Part shown: positions 50,901-62,900 of the stretch, one piece after another
Layout: the number at the start of each line of letters is the position of its first letter
Position numbering within the stretch: the stretch's first letter is position 1
Source: Saccharina japonica
Taxonomy: Eukaryota > Sar > Phaeophyceae > Laminariales > Laminariaceae
Direction of reading: 5' to 3'
NCBI GenBank assembly: GCA_008828725.1
Contig: MEHQ01000223.1
Location: 1-64,000 of the forward strand
Length of the DNA: 64,000 nt
Program-made: the position numbers and the translations under genes
The notes under the pieces: model-generated
What the model was told of the DNA's origin: nothing
Seen by the model: the letters and a program-made list of their open reading frames with translations, nothing else
Database searches by the model: none

Positions 50901-53900
50901 CCATAGACAAAAGTACGTTGGAAGGGCTGGTTTAATATCGTTATAGCTAAAGCAGTGCGAAAATGGCTCGTGCGAAAACGTGTCATATCCCACCTGGTAA
51001 CATGCTCATGCTACCTATAAAGGCGTCGAAACATGTCTGAGGTGGGATTTGCCTGGCGAAGAGCATGCAAATGCGGGAGGGATACAATTACCTTTGGCAT
51101 CCACGTTCAAGCACGCAATGTCACCATTGTGTAGGAGTACCTTAAAGGCCTGGCCAGGTATCGTGTGCGTTCACCGTTGCCAGGTGATATAGCGTAAGTT
51201 TGCGCTGGTTACTTGGCGGGCGCTTGGGAAGTAGATTCGCTTGGTACAGATCAGGACCTGTTCGTCGTGTAGACATTTACTACAGTATATATACAGTGAC
51301 CAACAGGAACCCTGCGGGTAGCAAGCCAGAGGGCTATACAGACCTCGGCACAGCTTTGACAAAATGGTTGAAATGTACCTCTCTGGCAGAATATTCCCCC
51401 CTCCTGTTGTCGTAGTCACGTCAGAAGCCGAAGACAGTTGCATTGAACTCGCGTAGACAGGGGGGTCATGCTAAAACCAAAGTTAGGGTGGTTGCCACAT
51501 CATTCCTTCCGTTCGTGTTGGCAGTTCCCAAACGAACGCTTGCCATCTTTAAGTCTACCACCGATCACCACCGCCCCTCTCACCGTACACGTAACAAGGT
51601 AACACCTAGGGAAAACACAGCAACGAATATCGTTGTCATTTAGTACCATATATAAAACGAAGTGATAATGTTGGAATCGCAATCGACCCGATAACTGTCG
51701 CATCGGTGCTCGCCCGTGCTAGATGCCAACACCAAAGCGCCCCACCTCCATCGTATTGAGCTAGGTCCCGCACAAAGTTCGCGTTGCAGTCAATGTTGAC
51801 TGATGAATGGTAATGTGCAGCCACAACAACTGCAAAACGGCATTTACAGTACTGTTCTGTATTCTGAGTATCCGCAAGGAAGCACCGAGACGTATCCGGT
51901 GCAATTTCGTGAACGTCAAATGTGCTTCATGTTACACACTAACCATACACGCACGTGTACAACCACCCGACAAAGATTTGGAGCATACGTTGCACACCGT
52001 TTCTGCGCCAAGTACACATGGATCGGAGGAGGCACTGGCTAAAAAATTATACATTTGATCAACCCAATTACTGCACGTCGCTCTTAGCGCCAACCATGTC
52101 CAGGAGTAGGGTATATTGCATATATCTACACCTATTATTGCAGGCAGCACTTGAACGATAATCCGGTCAATAATAGCAATTAACACGTTTTACGGCACAA
52201 AGGTCCATATACTGAAGCCGTTTTAACAAAATGAATCCTGAACCTCTAGACACGGATTATACATGCCCCAGTCGAACGATGTACGAATGTACTTGCTTTG
52301 TGTTGTTTATCGTCGCCAAAAGCTCAAGATCTGTTAACACCCAAAGTTGCCCTAGACCACATAAACCACACAAACAAACTGGCAGAACCGCCCCCCCCCC
52401 AACCGTTAGCGCTTCAAATAAGATCTGTTCCAAATTTGAGGATATATCCCCCAAAAATGCCTGGGACTTCGGCCACTGAGTAAGTTTGGGGTTGCAAGCT
52501 TGAACCGACCTCTACATATGTAGAGGGAAACATCCCAGGAACCCAAGTACGGCCGCAAAACGATCGAGGCCAACCAAAGTGGAACCAGTTTATGAGGCCG
52601 AGGGGGGCCTCCCAGGAATCGGTTGTCGAATAGGCGGTCGTAGGCGTTTCGATCGAATTCACAAACGAGTTCAAAGTGGAAGAACGACTGTGTAAATATG
52701 ATCCTTATTTCAAAATCGCAGGCAATGTATTGCGAACAAATCATACCAATAGAGTTACGGTTCAGGACCGTTTCAATAGTTTCGACGGCATAGGTCTTTT
52801 CGTAATAGCAGAGGGGCGGCGGTGATTGCGGCCCCTCCCCATTGGACGGGTGGTCGCCGTCCGATACTCTCGTTATTGTCCACTTGGCTATCGCATGAAC
52901 CTGTGACTCTACGCAATCAGTTTAACAGCTACATTCCAGAGAGACCCCCCCCCTTCACCGAACTCAATCTCCTACCATTCTGGGATACGTGCGCGCGCAC
53001 CTTATCGACTTGGTCGAAGCATCGCCTGGATCGAGGTTGGTCGGACTATTCTCAGTTCCAAACGTATCGTACTGCTGTACTCGTAGACCTATTGTGAATC
53101 CTGTAAGTCCTTCAACAGACAGTCAATGCATGGCCTGTTTGCCTAATCCTGACCCTGGACCTCCGGAACTTAGGCGACGTTTCGCTACGCTAGATGCCTT
53201 AGCGTTTTTTTTTACGTGTCGTGGACGGAGCAACTTCGCAAGGAAACTAACCCTAACACAGTTTCCACCTGCACTGGTTACGGGTACGTCATAGTACCAG
53301 TCAGTTTAATCCATCCACCAGGAGGCCCGTAAACGTTTGGTTAAAGCAGTTAATTCATCGGTGATACGGCCGTGAGTGTGATTACGCATTTTGGTATGTT
53401 TACAGCGAGGTTTTGTGCTGGTAGCTTCCAACTTCGAGGTGTTCAAACACATTTTGGGAATCGTTTGTGGGTGTGCATAACCGTTTTCAGAAGCACCCAA
53501 TGCCGTGACCCCCCTCCTCAGGATCGTGGCTCGATTGGGCGGACCATCTTTGCTTGTAAAGTGTGTAGGTTTCGTGGAGCTGAAAGGCAAACGTTCGGGG
53601 TGTAGATAGATGTGTCTCATGTATTTCTTCGTGCCGAAACGTGGCCAGCTACGTATCATACATCAGTGCCGGCTGTCGGACTCCTATGGCTTCCTTGATT
53701 ATAGAAGCCATCGCTACGGGGTCCGCATTTGGAGGCAAGATCGTTTGATCAAAGAGGGAACGACAATTGAGGCGTTTCCTGCCGCTCATAGCTCATCAAA
53801 ACTCATCGACACCAACAGTGTTTGTGCCGTTAGCACTGCCGAGGGTGGTTAGCGTTACAGTGCATTCATTGTTTTTTGCTTCATAAATGACGTCCAGCCA

Positions 53901-56900
53901 ACTCATTGCCCTATTCATTGCTTCCCTCGTTTTGCACCCCAACTATTTCCGACCACGCCAGGCAGCCCTCAAAGCCGAGTTGTAGGTGAATATTGCGAAG
54001 GCCCGGTCTGCCGATTCGGAGACAATCGCAAGCTGTTGTAAAATAAATACAAAAAAAAACGAAAGAACCCACTCTGCTGAGGCACAAGCCATAATAATAT
54101 TTTAACGCAACGCGTCATGATAGCGCGACAATTTTCCGTTCTGAAACGAAATATATGGATTACAGACGCCCGGACATTCGGAGATGGCAGGTGTATTCGG
54201 TTATCAGTGGCCTTACACGCGTTATGGGTTTTGGTATGCCAAGACAGCCTTGAAGTAGACAAGAGCGTACTGTCTTTGAGAAGCGCAAGGATGCGACACG
54301 CGAAGTCGATGCCTCGGATGTGCTGCATTAAACGTGATACCGATACCGCCTGATGAAATACAAAGCGTTTTAGAACCATCCTCTAAGTCCCGACAAGGAG
54401 GCACGAAAACGGCCTCCACTATTTCTCACCTCCGTCATCCACTGCTGAATTGTTGTTGAACGATGTGTTGCCCTTGATCTTGACAACTGGGCTGAAATAA
54501 GCGTAAACGGCACCTGCGAGTGAGAAACCAATTGAGGGTATCGCTTCGCGTATTAACTTAACCACAAGGACTACAAACCACAACATCGAACAACACGAAT
54601 GAAATCGAGGAGCAACCTCTAGGTGTGTGTGAGAGAAGTAGCACGCTCATACGGTCAGTCGGCGGCGGCAAGGCATGGTTGAATCGATGATGATGTGGTG
54701 TCTCGTGTGTCTGCGCTCAGGGACGAAGAGCTGCGCACAGCTGCTACATTGTTGCCTGCGATGCGGCGGCAGTTTAGGAGACCTGTGACACACAGCTATA
54801 TGCTTATCGTGGGTACAATCGGCGGGTGTCATGGTGCAACACGTATGACAAGAAACAATTTCCCCACTGGTACATGTGGTATGACTTGCCATGCAACGTG
54901 ATTCCCCTCTGACTCGTCTGGCTTCTATGTATGAGGCGCTAACCTCACGCGGCACCGGCCAGAATCTGAGGAAAACTTATTATTGTTGGAAACCCGGGAA
55001 TCGACTATCGACTTAAGATCACGGAACAAGACATACACCTCTGGACTCCACCAAAATGAATGAAACAGCCACTACCTGAAAACGAATACCTGGTACTACA
55101 ATTTGTGACCATCGTCGAGGTCCCAATACTGCATGTTTCGGGCCCAACGTGAGCGGGGCCATCATAAAACGTAGTACAAATAGGGAGGAACATCGTTGCT
55201 GTTTACAATCCAGTTTGGCACATACAGCATCTTGCAATGCAACAGGGCACAGTGCAGAACAACACATTACGATGCACAGCACGGACACATACATTGGCAC
55301 GGCCAAACTAGGAACCTCGGTACAGGGGGGATCGACAACCAAAGATGTCGGCGCCAAATATCGTCTCAACAAAATTGGTGTGGAACTGTAGACGGGGGAA
55401 TATGCCACACGTTGGAGTTTCGGCTCTCGATAGAGCATATTGCTTGTTTATACAGGAGGGGGCACAATCACTGACTTTTGGATTTCATGCTCTCGAAAAA
55501 TGAATGTAAACTGTGCTCTGATAATAGTTTACGGTGTATGCCCGTGCTACATGATTTCCCCAGCCTTGAACCAAACCCTGCGACGTACGGGGGTATACTG
55601 GCAGGGCCCTCTCTTATCTCCGCCATCTCCGACGGAGTCGCTGTCGAAATAAAAGTTGCTTTCGTAATTGATTACAGAGTTCAAAAATAATTACGTCGCG
55701 CCTGTGGATAGGAAATTGGCAATTTGAAAAGTGCGGGCTGTCCCCGCCCTTACGGTGCGCGGCACGTAACCCTATACGCCGTGACTATCCGTGCGCTATC
55801 AATATTAAATGCGAGGCACAGCACAGTGGACCAAACCGAGCGGAATCAACGATGTTTGTTTGATCTAGAACTATCACAGCATTGGTACTGCTGCAAGGTT
55901 TCATGCCTCGCTTAGGAGTTTACCCGTTTATTGGATGTACACAAGGGCGCGTGAAGTACGATATGGCCCTTTATCCCATGCCCTACGTTTTAGTCGATCA
56001 GGTGCCCAAAGTGACCAGTGCTACGGTATAGGGGTAGCTTTTGAGTCCTATGTTTCCAGTCGAGTGGACACCGGATTTGTGGGCAGTCTTGTGTGTTTTG
56101 AGTTATATTATTTTCGCGACGTGCACCGCCATGGCATTATTTGCTACTGGTACGTACTTACTCTGCCACAACGAAATTTGTTTTCGTCTATTATTTAGTG
56201 AAATACGAAGCCTCTGACTCGAGCGGCGTGAACTTCGTAGCGAAGACGGAGCTACCCCTCCTGCCGGAACACTAGTCAAATTCAAACGATGCGGTGTCCT
56301 TTATTGGGTCAGTTTAGAAGTCCTATCAGTCATACCGGTATATACATTGTTTGCCGAAGGAGGCAAACAAGTGTTATAACCCTAATTCCTATCGTAGCAC
56401 CCCTTTCTACAATGTTCGACAGTGTCCAGCAGGTCTACAATCGCATAGTGCGTACGTAGTGGGCTCGGTACCTCGGCCACTGTTTGCTAACGCCGTCGTG
56501 CAGTGATATATCAGGTAGGTTATCAAAGCGTGCGGGACATACGGCAGGAACACAATAATTAGGGGTCGGGCAGGGAGGATATCCATGCCGGGGGGTGGCG
56601 TACTCATTTGTTGCTTGCCTCAGTCATTTGACCATTGACCACGCATCCCTTTCGAAACGGAGCCGGAGGGGGGGGGGATACATGGCCGTAGTCGTATGCG
56701 GGTTATCCCTCGCACCCCTACACTGGGCCTACAGAAAGGGAAGGTGAGGAGATGTGGTGGGCGGGCAAACACACAGGGAGACTGGTGGTCTTAAGAATCG
56801 AGGGAATGCTCTAACGGGCGAACAGTGCCATATAAAAACTGAGCACCAGTGCCTCGTGCCATCTCAAGACCCAGAAGTGTCTGGCGTCTCAAGACCCAGA

Positions 56901-59900
56901 CGTGTCGGGGCGGGGCACCGATGTCGCTGCGGTAGCGCACCCTAAAGGACCCGTTGACCTGCCGAAGGAGATCAATCAGGCTGCTGAGGCTATCCTTTCA
57001 TGTGATCCGTGGAATGGGGAAACCAATCAAACTTGAAACGGATGGCAGGCACACTGCATGTACATACCAGGAGAGGATTACTGTAGGGTCACGGTCAAAT
57101 AATAAAAATATAGGGGTGCGCGTTGGCGGCCACAGAACGAAGATTGACAACAAAATCATTGATGTTCGCCGGGCAATGAACGACACCATTTCGAAACCGG
57201 GTAGAGGATTGACGAAAGGGACTAGCGCAGGCATCGCGGAAAACGATGGCTTAAATATTGTCCAGTACCGAGCACTGGAAACGATACGTTGCGAGTGCAA
57301 AAACGGGAGGGGCTACGTACTCAACACGTTTAGGTGGAGGCGGGGTCTGGCTACGTGATGCATGGCCTTAGACGTATGACCACATATCCGCACATCTAAA
57401 CAAAGTCCGGACGAACCACGTCCGGTTTTCACAGACCAACGTCATCGCTCGCAACAAGAGCGAAGCGCTGTGAGGTGTTGGGCGAGTCAGGTGAAGATTT
57501 AGCTGCATCGTACTAAGAACCACTTTTGCGGACATTCTTGCATACTTGATTGTGACTCCGGTGTAGACACTTCCAGACACAAACAATTGGCATGCCATAC
57601 TACTTAACTTCCTCGTGGGTGCCATACCATATACATCAACACTATGTATCTGCCTCGCGGCTGCCATACCATATACAAACACACTACGCGAAACGAATTC
57701 TCCTCTTTTGTGGAGATACAGTAGAGAAGGGAGGGCTAAACCAGGCGGGGTGGAGGCACGTCAGGCAATCTATCAGTTGCGAGGACTAAACAATGCCCGG
57801 AGACATGTTTTGCACTTATGCAACCTGTAATATTGGTCGAACTTTCACTGCATATACTTTTCATGCGAGACTATTCAATCCAAAGCTCTTAGAGGTAGCG
57901 CAAGGTTTTCTTTGTGGCTTGAGTTGGTCTTTTCGTCTATTAATAGTATAGATTGTTTGGCATTTCACCAAGTAGAGTGACTATTATCGGAAGAGTGACA
58001 ATAGTGACACACGGAGGCCGCTTTTCCGTTAGCTCCTGCCTGATATTCTTCTGCAGGTTTGAGGTTATGGTACTAGCACCTGAACAGATACACACGTTAA
58101 TAGAATGTTGTGATGTGTAGTCCACATTTTGCCACAATACCTGGTACGTGACACAATATATGTAAAAATTTGGCAACCTTCCGGACTTTGAGAATACGTG
58201 TCCATCCATAGGTTAGACTTCAACCTGTGGTTCGCACGCCGGGCGTAGCCCATTATCAATGTATTCGATACACTTGATTAGAGATTACATGCAGGTGCCG
58301 TACTTGGGATGCTTGAACTGTGCTGTAGGACTGCCAACAAACCACGAATCGGGAATAGTGAAATTGACATAATCTGCTGAATACTACGAACAGCAGCGCA
58401 TGCCAAATAGCAAACTTAGCATCTACCTGTTGTAGGAAAGAGTACAGAAAAAGAAAACATTGTTAAAACTCGGGCACCCATACGAGAAATATCTGCAGTT
58501 TGTTGTGAAGAGAATTCGGCGTTAGGGTTCATATTATTTGGCTGAGTACGTACAGTAGCTCACTTTGACAGCAGAAACTGGCATTGTTGAGTTGATCGCG
58601 CTTGTGGCAATAACAAGTGGATACCGCACGGAACGGTGTCTGGTAGGCTGATAGAACATGCGAACAAACAGGGCTGCTGCTTGCAGCTGGACAGGGGTCG
58701 CTCGCTGGGCCAGGTATTTCGTGATTTCCCGTGGGATTTCGTGATTTCTCGTGTTCATCACTAGACGGCGAATCGGGCAATGAGCGAGATGAAAAAACAA
58801 CATCGGAGATGGAGCTGTTCATTCGAGGCTCAGGCAGCGAGCGCGGAATTGTCGACACCGTGCATCACATCGACCGGTATGGTTTTAGGTGCAGATACGA
58901 GGATCCTTTGATACGGTTTATTTCGTTAGTCGCTGTCCATTGGTAGTATCGATCGTATCGATTTCGTTTAAATCTCGTCGGGCGTTTTCAACTTAAACAT
59001 AAGAAAGACTGTTTACACCGGGGTACGTAGTATGTGTTTTTACTACTTGGTTAGTATGTTTGTCTGTGTGCTGTGTGTGTAACAGCCTCGTTTCTCTGCA
59101 TACCTGATGGCAAGAGCTGTAGGTGATCGGTTTCCACAAACCTGAAGTCCACAGCTTAAGCTAACCCGTTGGACTTGTTTAAGGGCATGCCGTCTCGAGG
59201 TGCTCGCGGTTACCAGGCTACTGCTGTTCAGGTAGCGGTGCTGTTGACTCATCCCACGGTAGGGGCGCAGCATAATTTTCTGAGCTCCTCACATGAGGAG
59301 GTCAATATCTCACCCGAAACATGACTTCGGAAACATTCGTTCGAGCAACCCGACCAAACCTTTCAATGCGGTAGTCCAAAACAAAATATACCAGTAAAAA
59401 CTTAATAGTATCCGGTGGTTACTCACCTGAGGAGCTCAACCGGTCAGAAAATATGGAGCCTAAAAGTAGAACCCCTACCGTGGGATTGCTCTGTTGTTGT
59501 TTCTGGATGCCAGAGGATTTTGTTTGTTGTTTTGTTTTGTCTTTTTCTCTTCTAACTTGGAAGTATGACGTCACCTGGCCTCGAATGTCTGCCTCTCCAT
59601 TCGTTTTCGGAACCATCGTTCCATGGGTAGGGTATGCGCTGTGTAGGGGATGGGGTCCAGGGCAGCATTTTGTACTAAAATAATAACCAATAATTTTATG
59701 TTCAAGTGTTGAGCCCAAGTGGAAACCCCAGACCCCACACCGATGAGGCGGAACAACAACCACCGCTGGACAACACGTGAACACCGTGCTCCTCGACACT
59801 ACAAGCAGCTGACGCAAACGGAACTTGTGCACAAAAATGGGTGACGGCACTGATATCGATTTCCACCCTGGTGTAGAACAACCGCAACACGATGTAGGAA

Positions 59901-62900
59901 CACCGTAAGGGGCACTTCAACACTTTTTCTGGCCATGTACCACGTAAACGAATCTACAGGTAACGTCATAATGAAGAAATTCCACGCCGTTCTCGAGACA
60001 CGGTGACGGAGTGATCACGTGTGTTTAGGTTGGTGTGGCGGAACAAACGTGTTTTCAACCGAGGTATTTGGTTGATCCTATTTGCAATTTAAAATACCCT
60101 CGATCGCATTCCGGGTCGTGCTCCTGGTGATGGACGCCGTCTCCACTAATGAAGTTTTTACTATGGTTTTCGCCAAACGTTCCAGCATCTGTCGTAACCT
60201 CGTGATACGGCTCACCTCCAGAATGTGCATAGTTATTTGAAAAGTTGGTGTTGCCCTCCATGTAGACGTTCGATCTGTTTGTAAACACAGCCCCTGAGGG
60301 TACAAACCGTCAAGCGTTGAGGTTAGATGGGATGTGAGGAGGAATGCGATGTAGAGGGTGGGCTTGCTTACCCAAAATGCGGGGTGTTGCTACGACGAAA
60401 GGCACCTATGTGGCGTCCACAACCGTTTCAAGAATGTGCTGGCGATTTGGACGCAGCAGTAACTCCAAATCGGCCTTGCGGCAAAACGTTCCTCAACTGC
60501 TGGACAACTGGACGAGTCTGGGAGCGGAATGTCAAATGCTAAGGTTTGTATTGTACTTCATGTTATAGGCGAGCTGTTTTCGGTTTTTATCTCGGGATGT
60601 CGAGAGATATTCTACTTACACTTATAGATTGAGAGGCCGGAAGTCAGCATGTGATGTAGGCTGCAGAAGGGAAAACGTGTTAAATGGTAGATTGGCATAA
60701 ATGACATGGCGAACATATTTGCATAACAGTTGGGTTAGACTCGGTCATGTGATGCGCATTAATCCGGGGAGCTACAGGTAAAAGGTTAAAAAACCACCCA
60801 CCCAATATAAGCCTTACATCACTCTCCCCCCCTTCAGAACGGTAGTGGGGTCTTTGGTCTTCGCATAGGCCGTACGTGCCTACTGAGAACGTTTTAGTAA
60901 CCTCTGGGGACCCAAGCAAGAGCGTTTATAAGGTTATAACATGAGGAAACCCGCTTTTTCATAAAAACACTTTTCATAGTGGTCGTGAGATTCGAACTCA
61001 CAACCACCGCAGCCAATATTCTGCCGACGACGGCATTGTTTATAGGCATTAGTCCGTTGGACTACTGGTAAAAGGTTAACCAATCACCCACCCAATCTAA
61101 GCCTCATAAGAGCCCTCAGATACGACATAATATGTAAATTGTCCTTGTACTTTGCGGTCCGTGAAGTTAGACACCCCACCTCACCAATTCGCTCGTGAAC
61201 CAAGGAAAGGAGATACCTCACATCGACACGCATAACCAGTAGCGAGAAAAGGGGTTGAGAGGACAGACGATGGCGGCATTTTCCCTTGCGTTGAGGGTTA
61301 GCATAGAAATCCGCCGGGGGAAACATATATGGTTGCGGCGGACCGCCCACCTAGGCCAGAGGGTGGCATTGGCTCATATGGGACTAGACAGGGGACGGTA
61401 GGTACATAAACAAGCAACAAACGGCCCTAGAGTGACAACTACACAGGGGTTTCTAACAGACTGAAAATCAGGGTGGGGGTCCAATGGTAGAACAATAGGA
61501 TATACATGTGCAAAGTGTTAGCGTGGAACTGCAGAGTGATGGTGTGTCCTAGCCTTTGGCCGAAATGTATGTGCCATGATGTGAGTGTGTGGCACACACC
61601 GAAGCGTACGGTGACGTGTGTCATACCATAAAGTGTTACGCCTCCTCGTTTTTCTTACAACCTCCCATCGATCGATATACAGCTTTTACTGCATTCTTTT
61701 AGCAACACGCGGGACCCGTCGCATATCTACACAGCCATTAAGGTCGCCACTAAAGGGTTTTGGGCGATATATGCGAGTAATAACGATGATCCAGTGTGTG
61801 ACATGAACATCAAACCGTTCTTTCTACCCACGGTGATTTCAGTACACCCAGTTTCAGTCCTAAGTGTCATCCTAGAGATATAAAACGTATATGGCCACGG
61901 ATCGTGACACTCAGAAGTACCAAGTAGACGCAATATGAGCAAAGTAAACAAAGGAAATGCCAACGTACCGGTTACATGAACGCAACGCAATACTCGGTTG
62001 CTGCAATGATTTTAGGCACGCTACCGTAGGTATGAACGTCTCTACATTCACACTGGTCCACTCCAATCAGGGTTTTGAATAACCACAAACTGTACTTCAG
62101 CTCAAGTCTTGAACACCTTCGAGAAACGTTGCCATGGACTGAAGTCAAAGGTTCTTTCAATGGCGCAGCAGATAAAATGCTTACGTGGCTTTGGGGTTTT
62201 CGGCGTTGACAGAGTAGTGATTTTTTCTCCGACCAGTTGCAACAAGGAGGAACGGACATGCCAGAAAGCGTTGCATTATACATATATTGTTGGTAGCTAT
62301 CACCATTGCTAGTTGGACTACTGTAATCCGCTTGATAACGTGGTCGGTGATAATTTATAACAGCCGTGCAAAACGTTACCTGTATGTTTCCTGGCGCGTC
62401 AATCCAAATAAACTGCATTTACGGCAAACACAGCTATTTTTGAAACAAGACACTATCTGACACGTTGCTTACCTCCCACCCCTTCGGCAAAGTTGGCGTA
62501 AAACCCGGTGTTGCCATTCGCGGAGATGTTCGACAAGTCAACAAACACGGCGCCTGAAAGCACGTTAGCGCAGAAAATGACACGGCGTGAGTGTCTTCGA
62601 CCCACCAAGTGCAAGCGCCTAATGTGTGCAATATATCGAAGCTGTCGACGATACGAGGTAATATGGACAAGCGTTACAGTGCGAGGCAGGTGTATCAGCG
62701 GCGCACGTATGCAAAAGTGCGACGGCTGTAGAGAAGTTCCATGCAAGGAAGCTAGGTAGGCGCCGATCCCCAGTAACTTGGGTGCAGTTCGTATCCACAG
62801 CAGACTATGCATCGGTAGGAGCGGTTGCTCAAGTAGAAACTGAACGCGGTGTTTATCGTCCCAGCCGATGTCGGCCCGATATTCTAGCCAAGGTTTGTGG

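Noticed and set aside
57940..58095. Additional repeat exon after TTCAG|GTGCTAG
   Set aside because: Only the acceptor and the GA opening fit; no FxxN, no closing GG and no donor at the expected distance.
60950..61075. tRNA gene on the minus strand
   Set aside because: The T arm is perfect, but the acceptor stem does not pair and the spacing is wrong. The surrounding sequence is duplicated, so I treat it as a tRNA-derived repeat.
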